From JAFGPL01 sp963781805 (GTDB taxonomy: Bacteria; Bacteroidota; Bacteroidia; Bacteroidales; UBA10428), in assembly GCA_963781805.1 (NCBI GenBank), contig CAWAHF010000004.1, positions 1,178,001-1,242,000 of the forward strand: 64,000 nt of DNA, read 5' to 3'. Numbering within the stretch: the stretch's first letter is position 1; each line of letters opens with the position of its first letter. This document shows positions 7,418 through 17,003 of the stretch, piece by piece. The position numbers were made by a program, and so were the translations under genes. The notes beneath the pieces are model-generated. The model saw nothing but the letters and a program-made list of their open reading frames with translations, did no database searches and was not told the origin of the DNA.

Positions 7418-8139
7418 TTTTGATATTTTTCTGACTCTTTGACCGGAAAAAATACAATTTCCTATATATAAAGCTTCGTGTGGTCGGGGAAAGAGACCCA
7501 ACATGATGTCGTGTTGCACAGCCTGCCCGCCTAATCGGGGAAAGCCCGCCTGGTTGGGCAATCGGGACTGGGATACAATTATGGAAATTCAATTTATTAA
7601 AGAAGGATTTTTTAGCAAAGGATGGATAAATTTTTCATAAACTTAGAAGGAAAAATTAAAAAAATACCGGACCAGACAGCAACAGGAGATGTATTTGTCA
7701 TAATTTACAGAGGTAAATACAATAGTCTCCCCTGTGTATAAAGAACGTTTTTATACATCAACATTTTCAAATTTAAAACCAACATTCAAAAGATATTCTA
7801 AAGGAGACACCCATCCTTCCGCTCTTCCTCTATTTCTCATATTCCCATATTCCCCGGCAGGTCGGAGTTTTCAACCTTGTCCTTTAGTTTAACCGCAATC
7901 CTTCAACATGATAATTGGTTTTAACTATTTCGTCCAACTCTTTAAATTTTAACCAGAAAGAGTATAAACCTGATATTTGGAAATTGTCATTTCATAAATT
8001 TTTGTAAATTGCCTTAAAATAAGTAATAGAAAACAGGCGCTACGAAAAGGATATAATTACCAAATGTTTGAACATATTAAAGTTGAGTGTAATGGCAATG
8101 TGACCATGAAACGCTTATAATCATGCAAATTTTTACTTT
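7418..8139. other. Gene-free stretch with inverted and direct repeats
   Basis: About 720 bp without a credible gene. GC-rich direct repeats of GCCCGCC with intervening GGGGAAAG lie around 7510-7570, a pyrimidine-rich patch lies at 7800-7860, and repeat copy C is at 7930-8013. A short in-frame peptide from ATG 7580 stops after 19 codons and is not counted as a gene. Confidence 0.5.
7930..8013 (+). repeat. Dispersed A/T-rich repeat, copy C (diverged)
   Basis: Only the right half is well conserved: CATAAATTTTTGTAAATTGC followed by CTTAAAATAAGTAAT, which matches copy E (GCCATTAAAACAAGTAATTG). It lies upstream of the HXXEE gene. Confidence 0.45.
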
Positions 8140-8664
8140 ATGAATACAATAAACTTAATCTGGGCAATACCAGTCTTTTTTAGTATCCACGAATTGGAGG
8201 AATGGAACATTTTAAATTGGTATAAAAAGTATTACGTTAATTTACCGCCATCTACAAACTTCAGTATACATCTGCATATTTTTACTTTTTGTATTGTCGG
8301 ATTTCTGCTTACATTCATTGCTTTAGTTTCTCAAACTTTTTTCCTTTTTAGTTTGATTATCTGTTTTTTATCCGGCTTTATTCTTTTAAATGTTTTTCAA
8401 CACCTTGTCTGGACAATTCAACTCAAGGCATATTCTCCCGGATTAATATCCGGATTAATTCTGCTTTCTGTTACTGCTTTTGTGAATTCAAAATTAATTT
8501 CGAACAATCTTATTCAACAACCTTTTTATGCAATTATCCTCTTGACGATTATTCCGGCAATCAGGACATTTAAGACAAAAAACGAAATGACACCTGAAAT
8601 CAGGCGGGTACACCATTTCTTTATTTCTGTTGAGAAACGATTAATGACCGGGAATAACAAATAA
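8140..8664 (+). CDS. HXXEE domain membrane protein
   Basis: 174 residues with about five hydrophobic helices. Near the N-terminus the sequence FFSIHELEEW carries the H-x-x-E-E signature of the HXXEE family (PF13787). The family is membrane-embedded and of unknown function; the conserved His and Glu residues suggest a metal site, which is inference. The protein ends in a short basic cytosolic tail. It is flanked by copies C and D of the dispersed repeat and has no operon partner. Confidence 0.85.
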   Translation: MNTINLIWAIPVFFSIHELEEWNILNWYKKYYVNLPPSTNFSIHLHIFTFCIVGFLLTFIALVSQTFFLFSLIICFLSGFILLNVFQHLVWTIQLKAYSPGLISGLILLSVTAFVNSKLISNNLIQQPFYAIILLTIIPAIRTFKTKNEMTPEIRRVHHFFISVEKRLMTGNNK

Positions 8665-8730
8665 AACCTGCACTATATACAGCAAAACCACAAGTGCGCG
8701 TTTCCAAAACGATTGCTTTACCTAACCAGC

Positions 8731-8795
8731 CCTAACCAATTGCAAATTATTAAACCAACCTGCAATAGCTGTTTATAAATTTTTGTAAATTGCTG
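8731..8795 (+). repeat. Dispersed ~60 bp A/T-rich repeat, copy D
   Basis: CCTAACCAATTGCAAATTAT, then AAACCAACCTGCAAT and the tail TTTTTGTAAATTGCTG. Upstream, GTGCGCGTTT (8694-8703) is shared with the sequence before copy E, so the element is probably longer than the core. It lies 78 bp before the next gene. Confidence 0.6.
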
Positions 8796-8872
8796 AATGA
8801 AAAAAGGAATAAAGTTGATTATGTATTCTTTATTTACTTTTTGAAGTCAATATAAAAGCAAATCAACATTAA

Positions 8873-9358
8873 ATGGACGCTGAAAAAAAATTCAGAACAA
8901 AGACCGGATATTGTCATATTCTGGAAGATAAAGTTGTTTTAACGAGGGATGGAAATATAGGAAATATAGCAGAAGTAACAGTTGGCAAAACAATTTATCG
9001 AATATTAATACTTTATACCCTGATTACGATCGGATTAGCCTATGTTGCTGTTGGTAGTTTTAAAAACCGGGATTATTTTACTGCTGCTATTTTTATGATA
9101 ATTGCCTGCTATTTATTGTATGGCATTTTAAGTAGTCTGAATAATTCAGCCACACCGGTAATAGAGAGACAATCCATAAAGAAAATCAAATTTATAAATG
9201 GAATCACTGGATTAACGCGTTCAAGGTTTGTAGTTAATTTTACCAATAAAAAAGGTAAGCTTAAAAAACGGTTGATCATGTTGCCGGGATCTTTAACCGG
9301 TGGACAGACAGAGACAGACATTGCTTATAAAATAATGTCGGATGAGAAATTGATTTAA
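8873..9358 (+). CDS. Hypothetical membrane protein with two helices
   Basis: 161 residues. A soluble N-terminal part (residues 1-40, GYCHILEDKVVLTRDG) is followed by two transmembrane helices (about 44-62 and 68-88) and a soluble C-terminal part with a KLKKRLIMLPGS segment. The helix-hairpin between two PH-like beta-rich halves resembles small Bacteroidota proteins that databases often mislabel as an enzyme of purine synthesis; no such domain is visible. It stands alone between repeat copies D and E. Function unknown. Confidence 0.7.
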   Translation: MDAEKKFRTKTGYCHILEDKVVLTRDGNIGNIAEVTVGKTIYRILILYTLITIGLAYVAVGSFKNRDYFTAAIFMIIACYLLYGILSSLNNSATPVIERQSIKKIKFINGITGLTRSRFVVNFTNKKGKLKKRLIMLPGSLTGGQTETDIAYKIMSDEKLI

Positions 9359-9410
9359 AAATAAGCATGCCCCATAACTGGTGCGCGTTTTGTTAACATG
9401 CACCGCCTGT

Positions 9411-9473
9411 CCTAACCTGATGTAAATTAAAACCAACCTGTAATTTCTATTTCAAGATTTTTCGTAAATTGCC
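9411..9473 (+). repeat. Dispersed ~60 bp A/T-rich repeat, copy E
   Basis: CCTAACCTGATGTAAATTAA, AAACCAACCTGTAATT and the tail TTTTTCGTAAATTGCC. It is preceded by GGTGCGCGTTTT (9380-9391), shared with copy D. It lies in the gap before the frameshifted gene at 9609. Confidence 0.6.
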
Positions 9474-9608
9474 ATTAAAACAAGTAATTGATAATAAGCA
9501 CTAATGAATGCATATAATTAATAAAGATTAGTATATCAGCCTGAAATGGAAGGATAAACTAACTAAGAGTTTGCTTTTATATTAGTTTGACTTAATGTTT
9601 AAAGGCAC

Positions 9609-10692
9609 TTGAATAAAATGACAATGCTCTCATTTACATTCAACCAAGGTTTTCCCGTTATTCTAAGTGATATTTTATTTACTAGCAATGATGGAGAAAA
9701 AGACTTTTTATTACCCACTCATCTTGATGGAGCAAAAAAACTTATAGATACTGGTTTTACGATTGGTAGTCCTATAGATTTAAGACAAAAGGTTTACATT
9801 ATTAACGAAAGACTTTGTTTAGTTTTAGGTGGGAGACTTGACCAGATGTATAGTTTCCTAAATTATATGGAGACCTTTTTTGCAAATAAATTTCCAAGTT
9901 TTGAAGAATTATCAGAATATTTAAATGCTTATGATAAAGACAAAAGAGATCACTTGCTTTCTTTAGTCATTTTAGCAACTGTTAATGATAATACGGTTCA
10001 ATTTGATATTAAAGCACTTGGTAAATGGCACCAAGAAAAGCATGATGTCTTCAGTTTTATTTATTCAGGGGGATCTCGGTTCAACCGATTTTCTTGCAAC
10101 AGCTAGAAATTATACAGAAGGATTCGGATATACGAATGAATTTAATAAAGCTATTGCCCAAAATCTTGATTTATTAAGCAAATTTATGGAATTTGAAGTC
10201 ACTTCGGCTGAATCAATTCTAAATCGATGGGGTGCTGGTTTCGAATTGACGTATTTTTACTTTACTAAATTTAAAAAATTAAAGGAATACACATATGTTT
10301 TATTCAGCGGCATTTATGATAATATAAATGGAATTTCATGTCGACCTTATGCAGTAATGAAATACAAATACATAAATGATATATTGATTATTCGTGCTGC
10401 AAATGATAAAAGAGAACAATTATTTCAGGTCAATCCTATAAATAAGGAGTATGAAAAGATAACTTTTGATGAGTCAAATATTCCTGACTTTCAATCTAAA
10501 GACTTAATTTTAGGTTATATAATCTTAATGCCAGATGGTCAAATATATTTACCTTCATTTGTAATACTTGTTGATAAAAAGGAACATGTGAAGTTAAAAG
10601 TAAATAATGGTCATTTAGAGATAATAACAAAAGAATCTTTGAAAAATCATATTGAAACCGAAATAAGGAAACTTCTTAGAATTAAATACTGA
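9609..10692 (+). pseudogene. Hypothetical protein, split by +1 frameshift in a G run
   Basis: Two overlapping frames form one ~360-residue protein. Frame one (from 9609) runs to FSFIYSG; the second frame continues GDLGSTDFLATARNYTEGFGY to the stop at 10692. The switch lies at the five G's at 10068-10072: with four G's the sequence reads YSGDLGSTDF without break. The N-terminal half (GFPVILSDILFTS, KVYIINERLCLVLGG) faintly recalls Ntn-hydrolase/proteasome-like folds, but no catalytic residue can be assigned. No family is recognised. The frameshift could be real or a base-calling error in a homopolymer. Confidence 0.8.
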
Positions 10693-11001
10693 AATCAAAT
10701 TTCTTTAAATCATTAATAAACCTGTAAGTAATTATAAGTCTGTATATTAATCCCCCTCGTTCGGCTGAGGTTCCACCTCAGTCGAATATATCCATATAGA
10801 CTTTTGTCTGTATTTTATAACTACAAGGCGTTTTCAAAACGCTAGCCTTTATTAATTATTCCTGCTATCTGCAAACCGTCTGGTACGAGTTTTCAAAACA
10901 CCTTCCTCCTATAGTAAATTATAATTTTTAGAAATTTCTTTAGTGTCAGGCAACCCTTTACCAACAAATTGCATCTTAATAAAAACCTGTAAAAAAGAAA
11001 T
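10693..11001. other. Intergenic hairpins
   Basis: GCTGAGG/CCTCAGT arms with a 5-bp loop lie near 10765-10785 and GCGTTTT/AAAACGC near 10829-10843. Neither is followed by a long T run, so they are not clear terminators. GAGTTTTCAAAACAC near 10890 repeats part of the second hairpin. No gene is seen. Confidence 0.5.
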
Positions 11002-11997
11002 ATGAAAATCCTGAAATGTAAAAGTATTGCTGCACTGTTAATAACAATCGTTTTAATTGCCTGTGAAAAGGAGGATAATCTGGTGAAAAATCCTCCGAAT
11101 TACCCGGATTCAAACAGAGGTTTATATGATTTATACATCTATAATATTAGTAGCAATACAAATACACGGATAACCAATACTCCCTTTAAATTAGAGTCTT
11201 CCTACTCATTTTCACCCGACAGCAAAAAAATCTTATTCAACACGGAAGGCGGAACATTTACAATGAATGTCGATGGGTTCAAAATAACTTCGTTAAATGC
11301 CGTACTGATGACTCCGGCATGGTCGCCCGATGGTAAAAAAATCGTATTTGTAGAATCGGGTAATCTGTTTCTGGTGAATTCCGATGGCGCCGGTAAACAT
11401 CAGCTTACCCATAATGATTATAGCTTGTGGATGCCTGTATGGTCGAGTGACGGACAAAAAATTGCCTGCAGTTCGGACAACGGGTTATGCATCGTCACCT
11501 CAGACGGAACAACAGAATCCATAACAACCGAAAACAGCGCAACCTGGTATGATTGGTCTCCCGATTCTAAAAATTTGGTTTACAGCAAATATGTCTCAAT
11601 TAATTCTGCTCAGATTTTTAAATATAATACTGAACAAAAACACGAAGACCAACTTACATATATCGATAAATATAACTACGATCCTTTTTGGAAACCAAAA
11701 GGAGATGAAATAATTTTCACTTCATCCCATGCCGACTATGGAAGTGATTTAATTTTAATGTCTTCGGATGGATCACAACAGCAAACGGTTGAACATAAAA
11801 ATCGCATCAGTTTTCCATGCTGGTCGCCTGATGGAACTCAAATAGCATTTATTAATGAGGATTCAAATCTGGCCCTTATCGATATCGATGGAAACAACTA
11901 CAAAATTATTAATGACATACCAGGCGCCTGCATGAACCCTGTCTGGTCGCCCGATGGTAAATATATACTGTATTACAGGGCCATTTTTTACAATTAG
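11002..11997 (+). CDS. TolB-like beta-propeller lipoprotein (PD40 repeats)
   Basis: 331 residues. The signal sequence ends in the lipobox LIAC (Cys at about 21). The rest is a six-bladed-type propeller made of PD40/WD40-like repeats, visible as repeated W/F-SPDGKKI-x-F units: FSPDSKKILF, WSPDGKKIVF, WSSDGQKIAC, WSPDSKNLVY, WSPDGTQIAF, WSPDGKYILY. TolB/DPP-IV propellers bind partners or gate enzymes; here there is no enzyme domain, so a scaffold or binding role on the periplasmic or surface side is likely. It has no operon partner. Repeat assignment is secure, function open. Confidence 0.88.
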   Translation: MKILKCKSIAALLITIVLIACEKEDNLVKNPPNYPDSNRGLYDLYIYNISSNTNTRITNTPFKLESSYSFSPDSKKILFNTEGGTFTMNVDGFKITSLNAVLMTPAWSPDGKKIVFVESGNLFLVNSDGAGKHQLTHNDYSLWMPVWSSDGQKIACSSDNGLCIVTSDGTTESITTENSATWYDWSPDSKNLVYSKYVSINSAQIFKYNTEQKHEDQLTYIDKYNYDPFWKPKGDEIIFTSSHADYGSDLILMSSDGSQQQTVEHKNRISFPCWSPDGTQIAFINEDSNLALIDIDGNNYKIINDIPGACMNPVWSPDGKYILYYRAIFYN

Positions 11998-12466
11998 CTT
12001 CGGCAACAAAACTGGCGTGTTTTTTAAAAAGCCCGCCTCATTTCTAATACTTTCTATTAATCTGATAGTTGAGTCTATACGGATAATGATTTGCTTTTCC
12101 TTTCAAAATCCTGCTTTTAGTTTCCTTTTTTAATAATCATATTTCAGGACCATACAACCTTATTCACCCCGTCTTCCACTTTATTTTAAATTCTTCATTC
12201 CCAACCTCCAACCTGAACACTGCTACTGTCACAGCTACTGCAACTTTCCCTCTATCTCCCCTATACCCTCTTCCCCTATTTCCCCTATTTCCCTACTCCC
12301 CTATTTCCCTACTCCTCTATTCCCCATTTTTCCTTCCAAACTTCCATTATTCCATTTAACCTGTCCTGAAATTAGTTTTTTTTTTGGAAATTATATTAAT
12401 TTATTTTTATTTAGTCTAAATAAGCACTAATTTTGCTAATCTAAGGCTAACTAAAATCCTTCCATC
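11998..12466. other. Gene-free stretch with pyrimidine-rich tract
   Basis: From about 12243 to 12350 the plus strand is almost pure C/T, built from variants of CCCTATTT and CCCTACTC. A similar tract lies upstream of the next large T9SS gene (16500-16815). No gene is seen. Confidence 0.6.
12428..12435 (+). promoter_or_regulatory. Candidate -7 element TAATTTTG
   Basis: TAATTTTG matches the Bacteroidota -7 consensus TAnnTTTG and lies 32 bp upstream of the start codon at 12467. No clear TTG lies 19-21 bp further upstream, so the call is weak. Confidence 0.35.
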
Positions 12467-15400
12467 ATGAAAACAAAACACCTCAATTATTTGTTAGTTG
12501 TGGGTGTAACGGCTTGTTGCATCGTACGTTTCAGAAATAAATCTACCATTCCCACCCTGGCAAATAATCTCCCAACGACAAAAAACAGTATTTCAACTGC
12601 CTCATTTTTCAATTCAAAGCACCTTACCAACCTGGAATTTACTGCCAATAATGGGCAATTCGATCCGAATATTTATTTCTATGCCCATTCGGCTGAACAT
12701 GCCCTCTTGTTTAGGTCAGATGCAATAACTTTTAAAAAAGCGATTGAAAATCACACTAAAAAAGACAAGATTAGTTTAGCAGCATTTACACTTCATTTTG
12801 TGGGTAGCAGCAACAAAGTCCGCATTGAAGGAATGAATAAAACTTCCAGCCGAAATAATTATTACCTTGGCAATAATTCCAAAAAGTGGAAAAGCAATGT
12901 GAACAGTTATCGCTCTATCGAATATCAACATCTGTATGATGGAGTCGATCTCCGCTATGGTGGAAACAGAAACAAACTTAAAAGTACTTTTTATCTTAAA
13001 GCCGGAATATCTCCATCTGTAATTAAAATACAATACACCGGTACAAGTCCTTTGAAGGTTACCAAAGAGGGTTCCCTGGAGGTACAAACCCCATTGGGGA
13101 AAATTCTCGATTCTCCACCGGTAGTATATCAAACAGATGAACATAACCACCACCTATCCCGAAAAGCCAGATATAAACTTTTTAATAAGACAACCTACGG
13201 TTTTGAAATAGAGGACATCGACCCGGCACTGCCCCTGGTCATTGATCCGCAACTGGGTTACAGCGGAACATTCGGTGGCAGCAAAACCGATTATGTAAAC
13301 GATATGGTGATGGATATAGACGGTAAGATCATTGCAGTAGGGACTACTTTTTCAGATGATTATCCAACAAAGAATGCGGCTTATCCCAATCAACCTACCG
13401 GACCATCATACTTGCCGGAAAATGCTTTTGTTACAAAATTTAATCCCGTAACGGGTCAAATATATTATTCGACTTATCTTGGGGGCAACGACAATTATGA
13501 ATCAGGTACCGCTATTACGCTGGATGAATTTGGTAATGTGTATGTATTGGGGCTTACCACTTCCAATGATTTCCCCACGTTGAATGCCTATCAGGATTCC
13601 CTGAACGGTTACAGTAATGATTTTATCGTTAAACTGGACAGCAGCGGCCAGTTGGTTTCTTCTACCTATTTTGGCGGACCCTGGGATTTTGGAAGTGAGG
13701 ACATCTGTCTTGATAAAGATAAAAATATCTGGTTGGTGGGTTCCACAACCGGTGCAGGTTTTCCCGTTATGGATCCACTGCAAAATTACGGAGGGGGAAC
13801 AACAGACGGTTATATTGTCCAGTTCGACAACAACATCAGTTCTTTGCTTTTTGGAACCCCGTTCGGAGGAAGCGCTGCCGATTATTTTACATGTATTGCC
13901 CCTGACGACAGTGGTAATATGGCTATTGGAGGTTATACATACTCGCCGGATTTTCCCTTGCATAACGAAACCCAAAGCATGTTTGGTGGTAGTACTGATG
14001 CTACGGTTGTAAAACTGAAAGTGAGTGATAAAAGCCTGTTTTTCTCAAGTTTCTTCGGAGGTAGTGATTTTGAGACGGTTAAAGATATTGCCGTGGATAA
14101 AAAGGAGGACATATTTATTACGGGAAGTACAGCTTCAATGGATCTGCCTTTGCACAACGCAGTACAGGATTCCGCTGGAGGCGGTAACGATTTTTATATC
14201 AGCGCATGGTACTGGGACCCGGCTTCAGGAATGTATTCAAATAATTTCTCAACGTATTATGGAGGTTCAGGGGATGATAATCCCTCAAAGTTAGGAGTTT
14301 TGAATTTTGATAGTCCTGACAGCAGTTTGAGTATTGCAGTAGCCGGAGAGTCCGGTTCCTCGAATTTGCACAAAGCAGATACCCTTGATCAGGCATATTC
14401 ACCACCATTTTACGGTTTTACAGGCTGTATAGCATTATATTCAAATCTCCGAAATCCGGATTTGGGTGTTAAATTAAGTTCTTCAACTATGTTATACCCG
14501 TTCCGGAGTGTAGACGCGTTAACTGTGCATGGAAATACCGTTACTTGTATGGGCGACAACAAGGATACCCTCAGCAGTCCTACATACGGTGTGTTGTCGT
14601 ATATTTTTGCCAGATTGTCGATTAAAAAGGAAGCTGAGTTTGATACCGTGAATGTCGGGTCGGATATTGGATATCATATAACCGTTAAAAATATTTCTTC
14701 GGTAACGGTAAGAAATGTGCTCATTTCCGACTATTTCGATACAACCTGCTTCTATGTAGCTGATTATGACCCATTTTTAACGTACATTGACACTGTAGGT
14801 TCAAAAATCAGGATAGAGGATTTTGTGGGTGACTTAAAACCTGCGGAACAAGATTACAGTGATGTTGTATTAAGGACTAAAAAGAAAGGAATTTGTAAAA
14901 ATACGGCTTTTGCATTCAGTGATAATGCACCGATATGTGCTGACAGCGCATCTGTGCTTGTTGGCAACCTGTCCGCATCTGTTACCAAAACCGCAGATAA
15001 AGATTCAGCATTTATCGGCAATACGGTGACCTATACTTTAACTATGACAAATACGGGAGAATTGCCAATATATGACCCGTACATTACGGATTCTTATATT
15101 GATGGTGAACTTAACTACATTAAATCTTCAGGGGCAATAAACGTTGATTTTCAACCTGGTGATTATGGTTCTCATGAAAGCTATGTAATTTGTGATATTT
15201 ATGATTTGCTGCCCGGTGAAAGCAGTTCTGTTAAGATTACATTTCGTATTCTTAAATTTTTAGATTTTTTCGGGAAAAACTTACCAAACCTGGCGTGGGC
15301 ACGTAATAATTCCGAGAATGTAAATGCTGGTCCCGCTACAAAAAATATTGTCGGGCTGGAAATGATGATGCCTGTTTCCAGGCTCCGGTTCACACACACA

Positions 15401-16384
15401 GGTTCGAACGGGAATAAATCAACGCAGGCAGGACAAGCCAAGCAAAGCCTGTCCCTCAATAATTTACACATTTACATTGACAGCCTTGATCTGGGCAAAA
15501 TATCTGGAGTTGATTCCGGTATTGTTAATAATAATTTCGATCTCTGGTCTGTATCTCCCTATGTTCACCTTGCACCAGCCGGTGATACTGACATTCTGAA
15601 TCCCATTTATGCCAAACAACTCGATTTTTATACCGGAAATTTGGCAGACTCGACCTTCCACCTGCCTTCAGCGTATCAGCTGCTGATACCGGATTATACG
15701 GATAGCGCCATGGTCATTCTAAAACGCGACTGGCGTAAAACGGCTGAGAACCAGAGCAAAGTCGATTTCTATATAGCCAATGCTGTGGATAATGGTGAAA
15801 CCTATAATATCGACCTGGCAGACATGAATACTGACATAGCCAAAGGAATGCAATATGGCGATGTGTCAGAATATGCCAGTGTGTTACCGGGAACCTATGC
15901 CCTGGAACTCAGACATACTAACGGTGACCTGGCAGCATCATCAGACATCGATTTGAGCAATGATGCCGGAAAATCCCTAACGATGATCATTGTTCCAAAC
16001 GTAACTAGCAATTCAAACGGAATAGCAGTTAAAATATTCGGTGCAAGCACAGTTGACAGTGTCTGGACGCTTGTTGCAGAAACTGCTATCACTGGTATCG
16101 ATGAGCCTATAGCCGGTCAGAAGGTATATTTGTCGCATCGTTTTACCAATCCGGTTACGATCGATTTTACTATACCCGAAGCAGGCTATACCATGATAAA
16201 AGTATACGATCTGAGTGGGCGTGAGATAGAAACCCTGACGGACAGGTTTTACAGCGCCGGCAGTTATTCTGTCTCATTTAACACAAGCCATTTACCATCG
16301 GGGATTTATATCTATCGACTAGTAACCAATGGAATTGAAAAAAGTAATAAAATCATGGTCCAATCGTATAGCAGTGGTTTTTGA
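12467..16384 (+). CDS. Large T9SS-exported SBBP-repeat surface protein
   Basis: 1305 residues. After an N-terminal signal region comes a DUF7948-type module (about 65-260; NLEFTANNGQFD, YLGNNSKKWKSNV, YDGVDLRYGG). Then five to six SBBP-type propeller repeats (about 265-680) recur as YYSTYLGGNDNYES-x-AITLDEFGNVYVLG. Two DUF11/immunoglobulin-like domains follow (about 725-960; SVTKTADKDSAFIGNTVTYTLT). The last ~80 residues are a T9SS type A sorting tail (ITGIDEPIAGQKVYLSHRF, MIKVYDLSGREIETL, GIYIYRLVTNG). The protein should cross the outer membrane by T9SS and stay at the surface or be released. Such proteins are adhesin-like; the ligand is unknown. It is monocistronic. Confidence 0.9.
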   Translation: MKTKHLNYLLVVGVTACCIVRFRNKSTIPTLANNLPTTKNSISTASFFNSKHLTNLEFTANNGQFDPNIYFYAHSAEHALLFRSDAITFKKAIENHTKKDKISLAAFTLHFVGSSNKVRIEGMNKTSSRNNYYLGNNSKKWKSNVNSYRSIEYQHLYDGVDLRYGGNRNKLKSTFYLKAGISPSVIKIQYTGTSPLKVTKEGSLEVQTPLGKILDSPPVVYQTDEHNHHLSRKARYKLFNKTTYGFEIEDIDPALPLVIDPQLGYSGTFGGSKTDYVNDMVMDIDGKIIAVGTTFSDDYPTKNAAYPNQPTGPSYLPENAFVTKFNPVTGQIYYSTYLGGNDNYESGTAITLDEFGNVYVLGLTTSNDFPTLNAYQDSLNGYSNDFIVKLDSSGQLVSSTYFGGPWDFGSEDICLDKDKNIWLVGSTTGAGFPVMDPLQNYGGGTTDGYIVQFDNNISSLLFGTPFGGSAADYFTCIAPDDSGNMAIGGYTYSPDFPLHNETQSMFGGSTDATVVKLKVSDKSLFFSSFFGGSDFETVKDIAVDKKEDIFITGSTASMDLPLHNAVQDSAGGGNDFYISAWYWDPASGMYSNNFSTYYGGSGDDNPSKLGVLNFDSPDSSLSIAVAGESGSSNLHKADTLDQAYSPPFYGFTGCIALYSNLRNPDLGVKLSSSTMLYPFRSVDALTVHGNTVTCMGDNKDTLSSPTYGVLSYIFARLSIKKEAEFDTVNVGSDIGYHITVKNISSVTVRNVLISDYFDTTCFYVADYDPFLTYIDTVGSKIRIEDFVGDLKPAEQDYSDVVLRTKKKGICKNTAFAFSDNAPICADSASVLVGNLSASVTKTADKDSAFIGNTVTYTLTMTNTGELPIYDPYITDSYIDGELNYIKSSGAINVDFQPGDYGSHESYVICDIYDLLPGESSSVKITFRILKFLDFFGKNLPNLAWARNNSENVNAGPATKNIVGLEMMMPVSRLRFTHTGSNGNKSTQAGQAKQSLSLNNLHIYIDSLDLGKISGVDSGIVNNNFDLWSVSPYVHLAPAGDTDILNPIYAKQLDFYTGNLADSTFHLPSAYQLLIPDYTDSAMVILKRDWRKTAENQSKVDFYIANAVDNGETYNIDLADMNTDIAKGMQYGDVSEYASVLPGTYALELRHTNGDLAASSDIDLSNDAGKSLTMIIVPNVTSNSNGIAVKIFGASTVDSVWTLVAETAITGIDEPIAGQKVYLSHRFTNPVTIDFTIPEAGYTMIKVYDLSGREIETLTDRFYSAGSYSVSFNTSHLPSGIYIYRLVTNGIEKSNKIMVQSYSSGF

Positions 16385-17003
16385 AATACGCACTCTGACT
16401 TATTGAAAAATCCAATTAGAGATTGCTACTATTCTGTTTATCTATAAATTAAAAGAAGTAGTTCGGATTCTGGTGAAATGTGATAGAATTAATATTGCGA
16501 TGTATCGGTATTAATTCTGTATCTATATTCCCTACTCTTTTACAATCTTCCTTTTTTTCATACCACATTCCAATTCGAAACCCGGAACACAATAATTTGA
16601 ATTTACCTTTCACTTTTTACTTTTCATTGCTTACTTCTTTAAACCATCCTTCTTTCACACTCCCAAACCTTCTTTGAAATTCTAAGCTTTCAACGAAGGA
16701 TTTGGTGAAGGAGTGTATCCTTCCATCCTTCCATCCTTCCATCCTTACCCTATTCCCCCTATTTCCTCCATCCTTCCCCCTATTCCCCTCTCCCCCTCCT
16801 CCCTCATTTCCCTTCTCCATTTTTTGCCAATTTCAATAATAATAACTTTCTTTACGTTTGTTTAAGCGTAGACATGATGGACATATAAGAAAATATGAAG
16901 CCGGTATTATTTGGTGTTTCTTTATGTTTTGGTGCCTTCGTGGCAAAAAAAATGCAGGTAAAAACGGCTTCTGTAAGAGTAACCAAAAACTATTATCAAA
17001 ACC
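16385..17003. other. Gene-free stretch: hairpin, octamer repeats, pyrimidine tract
   Basis: An imperfect long hairpin spans about 16656-16714 (CACTCC/GGAGTG outer arms, TTTGAAA/TTTCAAC inner arms). It is followed by four copies of ATCCTTCC (16717-16748, the last copy ATCCTTAC) and then an almost pure C/T stretch to 16815. Near 16915-16945 a TTTGGTGCCTTCGTGGCAAA sequence resembles the one at 2050-2090. No gene is seen. Confidence 0.6.
16717..16748 (+). repeat. Tandem octamer ATCCTTCC x4
   Basis: Four head-to-tail copies, the last with one change (ATCCTTAC), directly after the imperfect hairpin. Copy number of such short repeats often varies between strains. Confidence 0.8.

Noticed and set aside
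8873..9358. Purine-synthesis enzyme label often attached to such proteins
   Set aside because: The sequence is a two-helix membrane protein without any enzyme motif of that pathway.
13502..13975. A 157-codon minus-strand open frame within the SBBP protein gene
   Set aside because: Shadow of the repeats in the real gene; no start context or motif.
16717..16748. Octamer tandem repeat as a possible CRISPR
   Set aside because: Eight-base units without unique spacers and no cas gene; simple-sequence repeat.
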